34,137 nucleotides of DNA, from contig BPJV01000016.1 of the NCBI GenBank assembly GCA_026004795.1, positions 1-34,137 of the forward strand. The letters are read 5' to 3'. Position numbers and translations under genes: made by a program. Positions 19,722 to 28,406 of the stretch are shown one piece after another (the first letter of the stretch is position 1; each line of letters begins with the position of its first letter). Source of the DNA: Pirellulaceae bacterium (lineage in GTDB: Bacteria; Planctomycetota; Planctomycetia; Pirellulales; Pirellulaceae). The notes below the pieces were generated by a model that had not been told where the DNA came from, did no database searches, and was given only the letters and a program-made list of their open reading frames with translations.

Positions 19722-20837
19722 TTAGCCCCGCGATCGCCGCCTGCGCGAAGCTCGCTTCAACAAAGGCAGCTCCTCTTTCACGGCAAAGACGGTCGGCTCA
19801 CGGGGAATCTCCGCCCAATTCAATTTGCCAACCAACTCCCACGGATGACAGGGAGCACGGGTAGGCACCATGCCCAACGTCCACGCCAGATAGCCCACTA
19901 GCGCCTCAGGCGCAACTCCCTGCTCCCGCAGGGTGCTCAAGCGAGTATCCCCATGTCTCTTCGCCAGGCGGCGACCATCCGAGCCAACGATCAAGGGTAC
20001 ATGAAAATACTTCGGTGCCCGCCACTCCAATGCCTCCAACAGCATCAATTGCCGAAACGTACTAGGTATCAAATCGGCCCCTCGCACGACCTCGGTAATA
20101 CCAAAATCGTGATCGTCAACGACCACCGCCAACTGATAGGCGGGAGTATGGTCACGTTTGGCTACCACAAAATCGCCAAGTTGCTGAGCCAACTGGGCCT
20201 CCTGCCGTCCGTACACCCCATCATGCCACACGCAGTGGCGATCGGGCATCGAAAATCGCCAGGCGCACTCAGCGGCGGTCGACTCCTTGCCGGACCGCTG
20301 GCGACAAGTTCCTGGGTAGATTACCCCCTCCAAGGGCACCATCCCTTGCTCATGAGGAGCGCTGGCGGCCGCGGCAATGTCCGACCGTGTGCAGGTGCAG
20401 GGGTAGAGCCATCGCTTAGAAGTCAATACCTGCAATACTTGCGCATAACGGTGCAAACGATTCGTTTGCACCACGACGCCAGTGGGCGTGCCCTTGCCGG
20501 CGACGACTCGTTCATCAATCGATCCCTTGTCTGTGTGGATAAGGCCACGAGGTTCCCCCGCCTCGCTCGCCTCCGCGGCGTCCGGGCCCGATTGTTCAGG
20601 GGTTAGGTCCCAGTCGAGCCCTAACCACTCGAAGTCTCGCAACGTCTCGGCCACGGCCCACGGCTTGACGCGGGGGGAATCGATGTCCTCGATCCGCAGC
20701 AAGACCTGACCACCCTGCTGGCGCGCCGACAACCAGGCCAGCAGAAATGATCGGGCGTTGCCGACGTGCAGGGCACCGGTCGGAGAAGGAGCCAAACGCC
20801 CGATTACTGCCGGGCGCTCTTCTGTTGCGGCTGCCAT
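19722..20837 (-). CDS. gluQ: Glutamyl-Q tRNA(Asp) synthetase GluQ with an insertion
   Basis: 371 aa against about 300 for typical GluQ (YadB). It is a truncated class I glutamyl-tRNA synthetase paralogue that attaches glutamate to queuosine in tRNA(Asp). Visible are RLAPSPTGALHVGNARSFLL (HIGH-like HVGN), LLRIEDIDSPR, the zinc site CTC...YPGTC, QLAVVVDDHDFGITEVVRGA and the KMSKS-like LAKRHGDTRLS. No anticodon-binding domain. Between WLGLDWDLTP and QTNRLHRYAQ there are about 43 extra residues that normal GluQ lacks. The start is ambiguous (20858 or 20837) and in either case overlaps the end of folA, so the genes are coupled. The family assignment is firm; the role of the insertion is unknown. 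Confidence 0.88.
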   Translation of the reverse strand: MAAATEERPAVIGRLAPSPTGALHVGNARSFLLAWLSARQQGGQVLLRIEDIDSPRVKPWAVAETLRDFEWLGLDWDLTPEQSGPDAAEASEAGEPRGLIHTDKGSIDERVVAGKGTPTGVVVQTNRLHRYAQVLQVLTSKRWLYPCTCTRSDIAAAASAPHEQGMVPLEGVIYPGTCRQRSGKESTAAECAWRFSMPDRHCVWHDGVYGRQEAQLAQQLGDFVVAKRDHTPAYQLAVVVDDHDFGITEVVRGADLIPSTFRQLMLLEALEWRAPKYFHVPLIVGSDGRRLAKRHGDTRLSTLREQGVAPEALVGYLAWTLGMVPTRAPCHPWELVGKLNWAEIPREPTVFAVKEELPLLKRASRRRRSRG

Positions 20838-21361
20838 ATCTGGAACTCGGTTGGCCATTGATCTTGCGGACCAGCGTCCGTTGTTTCTCGATGAACTAGC
20901 CGCCAATCGGCCCAATTCACATCCGGAAAATGCACGTCTCCTTCAACATCGGCAAGCACTCGCGTGATCCAGAACTCGTCGCACCGCCGCCACACCTGGT
21001 CGTAGAGCCGTGCACCACCCACCACCATGATGTCCCGCCCATCTTCCACGACCTGCTCCACCTGGCGTAGATCATGCACCACGTCGATTTCCTCCGGCCA
21101 ATGACCGGGAGGCGGGTGATGGGTCAGCACCACCGTCTGCCTACCAGGTAAGGGCTTGCCGATCGACTCGAACGTACGCCGTCCCATCAGCAGGCAGTGG
21201 CCCATCGTCATTCGCTTGAACCGTCGCAGATCACTACTCAATCGCCAAGGCAATTCATTGTTTCGCCCGATGACTCCGTTCTGGGCCACAGCAGCTACCA
21301 AAATCCACCGCCGATGCCTGGCCGCCGTAGACCGCGGAGCATCAGCACCTTCTCTCATCAT
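20804..21361 (-). CDS. folA: Dihydrofolate reductase
   Basis: 185 aa. Reduces dihydrofolate to tetrahydrofolate with NADPH, completing the cycle driven by thymidylate synthase, whose gene lies just upstream. Motifs: WILVAAVAQNGVIGRNNELP, WRLSSDLRRFKRMTMGH, LLMGRRTFESIGKPLPGR, IMVVGGARLYDQVW and DVHFP. Residues 1-15 form a short extension before the usual start. I chose the ATG at 21361 (AGGTGAGGATC upstream); GTG 21370 and ATG 21358 are alternatives. The end overlaps gluQ by about 34 bp. Confidence 0.92.
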   Translation of the reverse strand: MMREGADAPRSTAARHRRWILVAAVAQNGVIGRNNELPWRLSSDLRRFKRMTMGHCLLMGRRTFESIGKPLPGRQTVVLTHHPPPGHWPEEIDVVHDLRQVEQVVEDGRDIMVVGGARLYDQVWRRCDEFWITRVLADVEGDVHFPDVNWADWRLVHRETTDAGPQDQWPTEFQIWQPQQKSARQ

Positions 21362-21415
21362 GATCCTCACCTAGCCCGCGTCTCCCATCCACGCCCAACT
21401 TCTCCTCGCTTCCCC

Positions 21416-21547
21416 TCGCATCAAACACCCCTCGCATCAAACACCCTTCGCATCAAACTCCCTTCGCATCAAACTCCCGTTCACTTCATACTTCTGTTCG
21501 CTACAAAGTTCCGTTCGCTACAAACTCTCGTTGGCTTCAAATCATCG
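21416..21547. repeat. Degenerate 16-17-bp tandem repeat
   Basis: Four close copies of a 16-bp unit (TCGCATCAAACACCCC and variants) starting at 21416, then about four more diverged 17-bp units (such as TTCGCTACAAAGTTCCG and TTCGCTACAAACTCTCG). It lies in the folA-thyA spacer and has no open frame of interest. Confidence 0.85.
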
Positions 21548-21589
21548 TTCTCTCCGAGCTGACTTCTCGTCCTTGCACGCGGTGACCTA

Positions 21590-21680
21590 TTTCCCACCCT
21601 CCCGCACCGCTTTCCCACCCTCCCGCACCGCTTTCCCACCCTCCCACACCGCTTTCCCACCCTCCCGCACCGCGGGAGGG
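21590..21680. repeat. 21-bp tandem repeat ending in a hairpin
   Basis: Four head-to-tail copies of the 21-mer TTTCCCACCCTCCCGCACCG(C) at 21590-21673, with one substitution in the third copy. The last copy runs into GCGGGAGGG, forming a perfect 9-bp hairpin (CCCTCCCGC 21660-21668 / GCGGGAGGG 21672-21680). Further G-rich short repeats (GGGATCGAGC) follow. It sits between folA and thyA. Confidence 0.9.
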
Positions 21681-21790
21681 TCGCGAGTAATGCGAGCGGG
21701 GAGGGATCGAGCGGGAAGGGATCGAGCAGGGAGCAGGGAGCGGGCAACAGGGAACAAGCCGCAGGTGTCGCCCCACCCCCCGCACCAACC

Positions 21791-22585
21791 TCATACCGCC
21801 ACTGGGGCAGGAATTTTTGGATGCGGATGATAATCTTCCAACTGAAAATCCTCGTACTGAAAATCGACCACGCTATCGGGAACTCGTCGGATCACCAGCC
21901 GCGGCAGGGGCCGCGGTTCGCGCTGCAACTGCACCCTCGCTTGTTCCAGATGATTGTTGTACAAGTGCACATCGCCGAAGGTGTGCACGAACTGGCCTGG
22001 CTGGAGACCAGTCGTGGCCGCCATCATCATCGTTAGTGCGGCATAGGAGGCGATGTTGAAGGGGACTCCCAAAAAGACATCAGCACTACGTTGATAGAGT
22101 TGGCAACTGAGCTTTCCCTCGGCCACGTAGAACTGAAACAAAGCATGGCACGGCGGCAAAGCCATTTGATCCAACTGACCTACGTTCCAAGCACTGACGA
22201 TCAAACGTCGGGAATCGGGATTGGTGCGGATTTGGTTCTCCACCTCTACCATTTGGTCAATCACCCGACCATCGGCGGCTTCCCAGCTTCGCCATTGCTT
22301 GCCATACACCGGACCGAGATCCCCCTTCTCATCGGCCCACTCATCCCAGATGGTCACTGCGTGGTCATGGAGAAACTTCACGTTGGTATCGCCGCGCAAG
22401 AACCACAACAGCTCCACCAACACGCTCTTGAAGTGAACTCGTTTGGTCGTCACCAGCGGGAAACCTTGGGACAGGTCGAAGTGCAATTGACGACCGAACA
22501 GGCTCCGCGTCCCCACGCCCGTCCGATCCTCTTTTGGTACCCCGCGTTCAACGATTTCCCGCAACAGATCCAAGTACTGTTTCAT
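21791..22585 (-). CDS. thyA: Thymidylate synthase ThyA
   Basis: 264 aa, exactly the length of the E. coli enzyme. Converts dUMP to dTMP using methylenetetrahydrofolate. The catalytic cysteine is Cys146 in [12 protein letters not shown], the same number as in E. coli. Also visible: [76 protein letters not shown]. Oriented with folA downstream, which uses the dihydrofolate product. The pair is separated by 430 bp of tandem repeats, so co-transcription is uncertain. Confidence 0.97.
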   Translation of the reverse strand: MKQYLDLLREIVERGVPKEDRTGVGTRSLFGRQLHFDLSQGFPLVTTKRVHFKSVLVELLWFLRGDTNVKFLHDHAVTIWDEWADEKGDLGPVYGKQWRSWEAADGRVIDQMVEVENQIRTNPDSRRLIVSAWNVGQLDQMALPPCHALFQFYVAEGKLSCQLYQRSADVFLGVPFNIASYAALTMMMAATTGLQPGQFVHTFGDVHLYNNHLEQARVQLQREPRPLPRLVIRRVPDSVVDFQYEDFQLEDYHPHPKIPAPVAV

Positions 22586-23020
22586 GATCGCTCATCGGAT
22601 GGCTACAAAGATTCAAACGCCGTATCGCGGTGCTTATTCTACTCGACTTCCATGGCCTGACGAGGCGCAACCGCGGCGGCGAGGATCACACGGAAGGCAT
22701 CTTCCATTCAATGCTGTGCCCCCTGTCGGTAGCCGTCCCCACGCGCCGCGTGAAGGGGGCCTCCGTCGTAGCCAACGCGGAAAGCCTGATGAACAAGCGG
22801 ATGCACGCGAGACGGAGCAGGCCGGCTGGCTCGCTCACGTCAACTCCTGGCCGCGTTATCGTGAACGGTGGCCACACGGTGCTATCCCTGAAAAAAATCA
22901 ACGTGTCAACAGTTTCCGTAGCGGGCGGCGTATGCACCACCAATAGGCCCCTACACCCCCACCTCACTCCAGGGAAACAGGGGCAGGCAGCAATAGCGAG
23001 TCGGAAGAAAAAGACCACGG
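22586..23020. other. Intergenic region, no supported gene
   Basis: 435 bp between thyA (minus) and the end of a methyltransferase gene (minus). The longest minus frame (22686-23057) starts with a hydrophobic run but overlaps the methyltransferase end and becomes incoherent, so I do not call it. No terminator with a U-tract was seen. Confidence 0.45.
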
Positions 23021-23689
23021 TCACGAGGAGGGCGGCACCAGGGAACTCCATGTCCAATGCCGATCACTGGTCACACTCACCCCTGCCGGGGAAAAGCCAA
23101 AGCCGGTCACGATGTCCCGAATTTCGGCCACCGTCAGTGCCGCCAAAAGCGATTGTCGGAACAACTGCTGGGCCGCTGGCGGTTCGGCGCCGGTGTACCG
23201 TTGTACCAATTGTTCCACCGTATCTTGGTCAGCCGGACGAACCAGATCCCGGACGAAGATTCGACCACCAGGGCGTAGCACTCGCAGCATCTCCGCCACC
23301 GCTGCTTCCGGATCGGGTAAATGGTGCAGCAGACTGTTGGACATCACCACATCGAACATGGCATCGGCCATCGGCATCTGGCGACAGTTGCAGTGACAAA
23401 GTTCGATTCGGTGTTCGAAGCCAGCAGTGGCCACATTGATTCGCGCCACCTCGAGCATCGCTAGTGCGGCATCGGCGCCCATGACGCGGCAATCAGTATG
23501 CTGCTGGCACAACTCGACGGGAATCCGAGCGGTGCCGATACCCACGTCCAAGACATCGGGACCTGGCAGTCCTGCCGCCAATAAATCACGCACGAACTGG
23601 CGGTTCACCTCATCGTGATCCATCTCGTCATAGCATAGGGCTTCGTCGGGATCGTCCATCCATTCTGGTTCAAGCACTCGCTCCAGCAT
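23021..23689 (-). CDS. Class I SAM-dependent methyltransferase, unknown substrate
   Basis: 222 aa. Rossmann methyltransferase of the Methyltransf_11/25 type: motif I VLDVGIGTARIPVEL, the acidic residue in VMGADAALAMLEVAR, motif IV DVVMSNSLLHHLPDPEAAV and RVLRPGGRIFVRDLVRP. The substrate cannot be told from the sequence; UbiE-like and small-molecule methyltransferases share these motifs. Start: the frame begins GTG-ATG, and I chose ATG 23689 with GGAG seven bases upstream. It lies 36 bp downstream of pstB, same strand, suggesting co-transcription. Confidence 0.8.
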   Translation of the reverse strand: MLERVLEPEWMDDPDEALCYDEMDHDEVNRQFVRDLLAAGLPGPDVLDVGIGTARIPVELCQQHTDCRVMGADAALAMLEVARINVATAGFEHRIELCHCNCRQMPMADAMFDVVMSNSLLHHLPDPEAAVAEMLRVLRPGGRIFVRDLVRPADQDTVEQLVQRYTGAEPPAAQQLFRQSLLAALTVAEIRDIVTGFGFSPAGVSVTSDRHWTWSSLVPPSS

Positions 23690-23725
23690 CACCCCACTCC
23701 GCTGATCTGAGCAGTGGATTCTACA

Positions 23726-24607
23726 TTACCCGAACCGCCCGGTGACGTAATCTTCCGTCTCTTTCAGATGGGGCTTGGTAAAGATTTGGCTAGTCTCCCC
23801 GTACTCGATCAGACGGCCCAGGTACATGAATGCCGTATAGTCGCTGATCCGAGCCGCCTGCTGCATGTTGTGCGTAACGATCAGTATCGTGTATTCGCCA
23901 CGAAGGTCTTGGATCAAGTCCTCGATTTTGTTCGTTGCCAGCGGATCCAGCGCCGAACAGGGCTCATCCAGCAGCAACACCTCCGGATCGCTAGCGATCG
24001 CCCGCGCGATGCACAACCGTTGCTGTTGCCCTCCCGACAGACTCAATCCGCTCTCGTGCAGCCGATCGCGTACTTCATCCCACAAGGCGGCTCCACGCAA
24101 CGAATGTTCACACACCTCGCGCAACGTCTGGCGATCGCGCACGCCATCGATGCGAAGAGGATAGACGACGTTCTCGAAGATGCTCATGGGAAACGGATTG
24201 GGTTTCTGAAACACCATCCCCATCCGCTTGCGCAGAGCGATGACGTCGACCCCCGGCGCTAGGATCGATTCTCCCCCCAAGAGAATATCCCCGGACACGG
24301 TGAGCCCGTCGATCAGGTCATTCATGCGGTTGACACTGCGCAGCAGCGTTGACTTACCACAGCCGCTCGGTCCCACCAGAGCCGTTACTTCGCCCTTGGG
24401 AATCGGCATGGTGACGCCATGCAGGGCCTGCTTCTTGCCGTACCACAAGCTAAAATCCTGGATCTCGACCGCCGGTTCTGCTTGGAGAACGCGTTCATGG
24501 ATAACGGCTTCGACAGGTTTCCCCGCAGCAATGGCCTCTAATCGCGACTCTCCTCGGCGATCACTCTTCATCTCTTGATTCATCGGGTTCACTCGTGCGA
24601 GATTCAT
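23726..24607 (-). CDS. pstB: Phosphate ABC transporter ATPase PstB
   Basis: About 293 aa from the chosen start. ATP-binding subunit of the high-affinity phosphate importer. Walker [22 protein letters not shown]-loop [23 protein letters not shown] signature [18 protein letters not shown], Walker [15 protein letters not shown] and the PstB-typical end [11 protein letters not shown]...[10 protein letters not shown]. The N-terminus has an unusually long extension before the ABC domain (about 45 residues from 24607). The open frame continues to 24685, and starts at 24583 or 24571 are also possible. No pstS, pstC or pstA is in the window, so it is an orphan here, upstream of a methyltransferase gene. 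Confidence 0.9.
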   Translation of the reverse strand: MNLARVNPMNQEMKSDRRGESRLEAIAAGKPVEAVIHERVLQAEPAVEIQDFSLWYGKKQALHGVTMPIPKGEVTALVGPSGCGKSTLLRSVNRMNDLIDGLTVSGDILLGGESILAPGVDVIALRKRMGMVFQKPNPFPMSIFENVVYPLRIDGVRDRQTLREVCEHSLRGAALWDEVRDRLHESGLSLSGGQQQRLCIARAIASDPEVLLLDEPCSALDPLATNKIEDLIQDLRGEYTILIVTHNMQQAARISDYTAFMYLGRLIEYGETSQIFTKPHLKETEDYVTGRFG

Positions 24608-24741
24608 GTCCCTAGCATGTCTGGCCAAGATCGGATTGACAAGACTGCCGACACCCTCCTTCATAAAATCCACATACTTCTCCAACGCCCCCTAGCCAGG
24701 CAGCGTGTAGATCCCCCTTTTCGCCCGCGCGTTCCAGTTCC

Positions 24742-24891
24742 TTAGTTTCCCTTTTTGATGCCGTCGAGGTAGTGATCATAGCCGATCTGCGCGTTTCGTA
24801 ACGCCTGATTCACAGCGTTCAGGACTATTTTTCGTTCTCCGGTAACCTTGTTAGTTGGGCAACGCCGAGAGGAAACCTGGCAACGATGCCC
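24742..24891 (-). pseudogene. Short coding-like remnant upstream of pstB
   Basis: An open minus frame ends ALRNAQIGYDHYLDGIKKGN and TAA. It is bounded upstream by TAG at 24892-24894 and has no good start codon except a GTG giving about 25 residues. The composition looks protein-like, so it may be the C-terminal tail of a lost gene. I do not recognise it. Confidence 0.25.
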
Positions 24892-25042
24892 CTACCGGCA
24901 CCATAAACCGCCACAGCGCAGGCGCGATGCGTCATTTCTCCATCATTAGCACTGCTTTCGTCGCTGCACGGTTGAGCCAGCTGGGGGAAACCACTAGACT
25001 CGACAACTGGCCCCACTTCGCGTCTCGTAGCCAACCGTGATC

Positions 25043-26062
25043 ATGGATTCGAACGTACCACCGTTCTCTATCGGCAGGATCCCAACCGTCGATCTCTCCG
25101 GCACCGCACATTTCTTGGAGGATGTGCTTGATGGCTTGCGACAGAAACCGAAGCGGCTGGCGAGCAAGTATTTTTATGACCATCGCGGTTCGCAACTGTT
25201 CGATGCCATCTGCGGGCTCGACGAATACTATCTGACGCGAGCCGAATCGGAAATCATGGAGACGTACGCCGACGAAATGGCGATCCAGATCGGTCGGCGG
25301 GTGATGCTCGTCGAGTACGGCAGCGGCAGCAGCGTCAAGACGCGGCAACTGCTCGACGTCCTCATCGATCCGGCGTGCTATGTGCCTGTCGATATTTCGG
25401 AAGACCACCTGCTTCAAACTGCCGAGGAACTGGCCCGCGCGTATCCGGATATCGAAATCGCCCCAGTTTGCGCAGATTTTTCGCAGCCCTTTGACCTCCC
25501 ACCCGTGGCAGCGGCCTACTCGCACATCGCCGTCTACTTCCCTGGCTCGACGATCGGCAATTTCACCGCATCCGCTGCTCGGCGAATTCTCCGGCAGATC
25601 GCTGGGCAGGTCGGTCCCGGCGGCGGGCTGCTTATCGGGATCGACCTGCACAAGTCAAACGAAACCATCGAGCGGGCGTACAATGATGCGGCTGGAATCA
25701 CCGCGGCCTTCAACAAAAACTTGTTGGTGCGCATCAACCGGGAACTCGACGCGGACTTCGATATCGACCAATTCGACTACCGGGCCCGCTACAACATCGA
25801 ACAACAACGCGTGGAAAGTTTTTTGATCAGCAATAGTCGGCAATCGGTAACCGTTGCCGGAGAACAGTTTATCTTCGACGCGGGCGAACCGATACTCACC
25901 GAATACTCGCACAAGTACACCATCGATGGGTTCGCCAATCTAGCGTCACCTGCCGGTTGGGCCATCCACAAGGTGTGGACGGACCGGCAACGGTTGTTCG
26001 CCGTCGTGCACATGGTTGTCGAATCCGACCCCCCGTTGCAAGCATCCGAGCCGGATCGATGA
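25043..26062 (+). CDS. egtD: L-histidine N-alpha-methyltransferase EgtD
   Basis: 339 aa. Trimethylates histidine to hercynine, the first step of ergothioneine biosynthesis, using three S-adenosylmethionines. Motifs typical of EgtD (formerly DUF2260): KYFYDHRGSQLFDAICGLDE then YYLTRAESEI, SAM motif VEYGSGSSVKTRQLLD, YFPGSTIGNF, LIGIDLHKS, YNIEQQRVESFLIS and TEYSHKYTIDGF. The frame opens at GTG 25037; ATG 25043 is the more likely start. Its stop overlaps the next gene start (ATGA), so it heads a translationally coupled egtD-ATPase-transporter-egtB operon. It is divergent from pstB across a 435-bp gap. Confidence 0.93.
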   Translation: MDSNVPPFSIGRIPTVDLSGTAHFLEDVLDGLRQKPKRLASKYFYDHRGSQLFDAICGLDEYYLTRAESEIMETYADEMAIQIGRRVMLVEYGSGSSVKTRQLLDVLIDPACYVPVDISEDHLLQTAEELARAYPDIEIAPVCADFSQPFDLPPVAAAYSHIAVYFPGSTIGNFTASAARRILRQIAGQVGPGGGLLIGIDLHKSNETIERAYNDAAGITAAFNKNLLVRINRELDADFDIDQFDYRARYNIEQQRVESFLISNSRQSVTVAGEQFIFDAGEPILTEYSHKYTIDGFANLASPAGWAIHKVWTDRQRLFAVVHMVVESDPPLQASEPDR

Positions 26063-26793
26063 TCCTCAATGACGTGTGGAAATCATTTGGTCAGCGGCAA
26101 GTCGTGCAGGCGATCGACCTGCACCTGCAACGAGGAAAAACCTACGCTCTGATCGGCCCCAGCGGTTGTGGCAAAACAACTCTGCTCAAGCTAATGATCG
26201 GGCTCACATGGCCGGACCGCGGGACCATTTCGCTCGATGGCATGACTCTCAATCGCGAAAACGTGCGGCAGTGGCGGATGCGATTTGGATACGTCATCCA
26301 GCAGGGCGGGCTCTTCCCGCACCTGACCGCATGGAAAAACGTCACCTTGATGGCAGAGGTCCTCAAGCGACCGCCGGACAAGATTCGCCAACGCGTGGCC
26401 GAACTCGCCCAGTTGGCGGACATGAACGAGGAAACGTTGACGCGTTATCCAATCCAACTGTCCGGCGGCCAACGACAGCGGGTCAGTCTCATGCGCGCCC
26501 TGATGCTCGACCCCGAATTCCTCCTGTTCGACGAACCTCTTTCCGCCTTGGATCCCATGATTCGCGCTGAATTGCGTCAGCAGCTTAAACACATGTTTGC
26601 GACCCTCCACAAGACGGTCGTGTGGGTAACGCACGACCTGTACGAAGCGCGGTACTTCGCCGACGAGGTCATTTTGATCCATGGCGGGCGGGTGGAACAA
26701 CGAGGATCGCCGGAAGAGTTGATCCGCAACCCTGCCACTCCCTTCGCGCAGGAGTTTGTTTCGGCGCAGCTCTCTCTGGTGGAGAAAGCGTGA
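26059..26793 (+). CDS. ABC transporter ATPase, OpuCA/EgtV-like
   Basis: 244 aa. Walker A GPSGCGKTTLLKLMIG, Q-loop YVIQQGGLFPHLTAW, signature LSGGQRQRVSLMRALM and Walker B EFLLFDEPLSALDP. It belongs to the osmoprotectant/quaternary-amine importer ATPases (OpuCA type), but lacks the C-terminal CBS domains typical of OpuCA. The start overlaps the egtD stop and its own stop (TGATG) overlaps the start of the permease/binding-protein gene, so the three are translationally coupled. Substrate is inferred from the operon: ergothioneine, hercynine or a trimethylated precursor. Confidence 0.88.
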   Translation: MILNDVWKSFGQRQVVQAIDLHLQRGKTYALIGPSGCGKTTLLKLMIGLTWPDRGTISLDGMTLNRENVRQWRMRFGYVIQQGGLFPHLTAWKNVTLMAEVLKRPPDKIRQRVAELAQLADMNEETLTRYPIQLSGGQRQRVSLMRALMLDPEFLLFDEPLSALDPMIRAELRQQLKHMFATLHKTVVWVTHDLYEARYFADEVILIHGGRVEQRGSPEELIRNPATPFAQEFVSAQLSLVEKA

Positions 26794-28304
26794 TGGCCCG
26801 CTGGTGGATTCTCCTGGCGATCCTGTTGGCACTGGCCCTCATCCCCGTAGAAAGCCCGTTCCGCGGCGTGCAAATCGGCTCCAAGAAGTTCACGGAGAAC
26901 GTCATCCTGGGTGAGATGATGATGCAACTGGTTCGCAGCACCGGAGTCCCGGCCCGGCACCAAGCGCAGATGGGCGGTTCCAGCCTGCTGTTCCAGGCCC
27001 TACAGACCGGAACCATCGATGCCTACCCCGACTACACGGGTACCGTCCGCCTCGAACTCCTGTCGCGCCACAACCTGGCGGACGACCAGGCCGTGCGCGA
27101 CCATCTGGCGAACATGGGCATCGTGATGAGCCGCCCTCTCGGATTCCATAACGGGTACGCGCTGGGCATGCTCGAACAGCGAGCCCGGGAGCTGGGCATC
27201 GAAACGATTTCCGACCTCCTCGCTCACCCGGATTTACGGCTGGGACTTACAAACGAGTTCGTCAGCCGCAGTGACGGATGGCCGCGTCTCAAGCAACATT
27301 ACGGCCTGCCGCACGAGGTGATCGCCCTCGATCACGATATCGCCTACCGCCAGTTGGAAATGGGGCTGATCGATGTCATGGACGTTTACACGACCGATGC
27401 CAAAATCGCTGCGTTGGGCCTGAGGATACTGCAGGACGATCGCAACTACTTCCCGCGATATGAGGCGGTAATGCTCATCCGCAGCGATTTGCAACGACGC
27501 TATCCGGCGGCTTACCGCGGTTTGCTGCGGCTCGAAGGATGGATCGACCCGCAGCAGATGATCGCACTCAACGCCCAGGCCGAGGACAGCTCCTTGCCCG
27601 AGGCTGTCATCGCAGCGCAATTCCTTGAAAAGTCGTTGGGCATCCCGATGCAAGTCTCTCAACCGTCCAGATGGCAGCGTCTGGGCAAATACACGGTCGA
27701 GCATCTCCAGTTGGTCCGCCTGTCGTTGATCCCCGCCATCTTGGTCGGCATCCCCCTGGGCACCTTGGCGTTTTACCGCCGCAGAATCGGTGCGACCATT
27801 CTGGCCGCCGTCGGCATTATTCAGACCATTCCCGCGCTGGCCCTGCTGGTCCTGCTACTGCCCGTGATGGCCGCGGCAGGCGTTACATCGAACACCCTCA
27901 CCGCCGTAGTGGCCCTGTTCCTCTACAGCCTGCTGCCCATCGTACGCGGCACCTATACGGGGTTGGCCGATATCGACCCAGAGTATTCCGAGACGGCCGA
28001 AGCGCTGGGGATGCCTCCTCGCACCAGGCTACTGCGCATCGAACTGCCTCTGGCATCGCGCAGCATGATGGCGGGCATCAAGACGGCAGCCGTCATGAAC
28101 ATCGGCTTCGCCACGCTGGGCGCATTGATCGGTGCCGGCGGCTACGGCGTGCCAGTACTCACCGGCATCCGGAGATTCGATACCGCAGAGATTCTGCTCG
28201 GCGCGGTACCCGCGGCCCTGCTGGCACTGGCCTGCCAGTTAGCATTCGACGCTCTGGAGCGCGCGGTCGTTCCCCGCGGGTTGCGATTGAAACCATCCTC
28301 GTAA
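26793..28304 (+). CDS. Fused substrate-binding protein and permease, quaternary-amine/ergothioneine-type ABC importer
   Basis: 503 aa. A hydrophobic N-terminal segment (WWILLAILLALALIPVESPF) leads to an OpuAC/QAT-type binding domain (about 25-290: IGSKKFTENVILGEM, LLFQALQTGTIDAYPDYTGT, LGLTNEFVSRSDGW, VYTTDAKIAALGLRILQDDR), followed by a BPD-type permease domain (about 300-495: IPAILVGIPLGTLAF, IIQTIPALALLVLLLPVMAA, the EAA-like loop YSETAEALGMPPRTRLLRIE, TLGALIGAGGYGVPV). Known EgtU ergothioneine importers are also fused, but from memory with the permease first and the binding domain at the C-terminus; here the order is reversed. Lying between egtD and egtB, it probably moves ergothioneine or a betaine precursor. 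Glycine betaine/choline import is the alternative. Confidence 0.88.
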   Translation: MARWWILLAILLALALIPVESPFRGVQIGSKKFTENVILGEMMMQLVRSTGVPARHQAQMGGSSLLFQALQTGTIDAYPDYTGTVRLELLSRHNLADDQAVRDHLANMGIVMSRPLGFHNGYALGMLEQRARELGIETISDLLAHPDLRLGLTNEFVSRSDGWPRLKQHYGLPHEVIALDHDIAYRQLEMGLIDVMDVYTTDAKIAALGLRILQDDRNYFPRYEAVMLIRSDLQRRYPAAYRGLLRLEGWIDPQQMIALNAQAEDSSLPEAVIAAQFLEKSLGIPMQVSQPSRWQRLGKYTVEHLQLVRLSLIPAILVGIPLGTLAFYRRRIGATILAAVGIIQTIPALALLVLLLPVMAAAGVTSNTLTAVVALFLYSLLPIVRGTYTGLADIDPEYSETAEALGMPPRTRLLRIELPLASRSMMAGIKTAAVMNIGFATLGALIGAGGYGVPVLTGIRRFDTAEILLGAVPAALLALACQLAFDALERAVVPRGLRLKPSS

Positions 28305-28406
28305 CAATCAAGAATCTCCGACAAAGCGCCGAAAACGCCACTACGGCCAAGAATCCCGACTTCCCCGATGCAAACAGATACACCAGCGGAACCACGACAC
28401 CCTACC

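Noticed and set aside
22686-23057. Minus-strand frame with hydrophobic start (LLVTVVFFFRLAIAACPCF)
   Set aside because: Overlaps the end of the methyltransferase gene, has no ribosome site and reads incoherently after about 40 residues.
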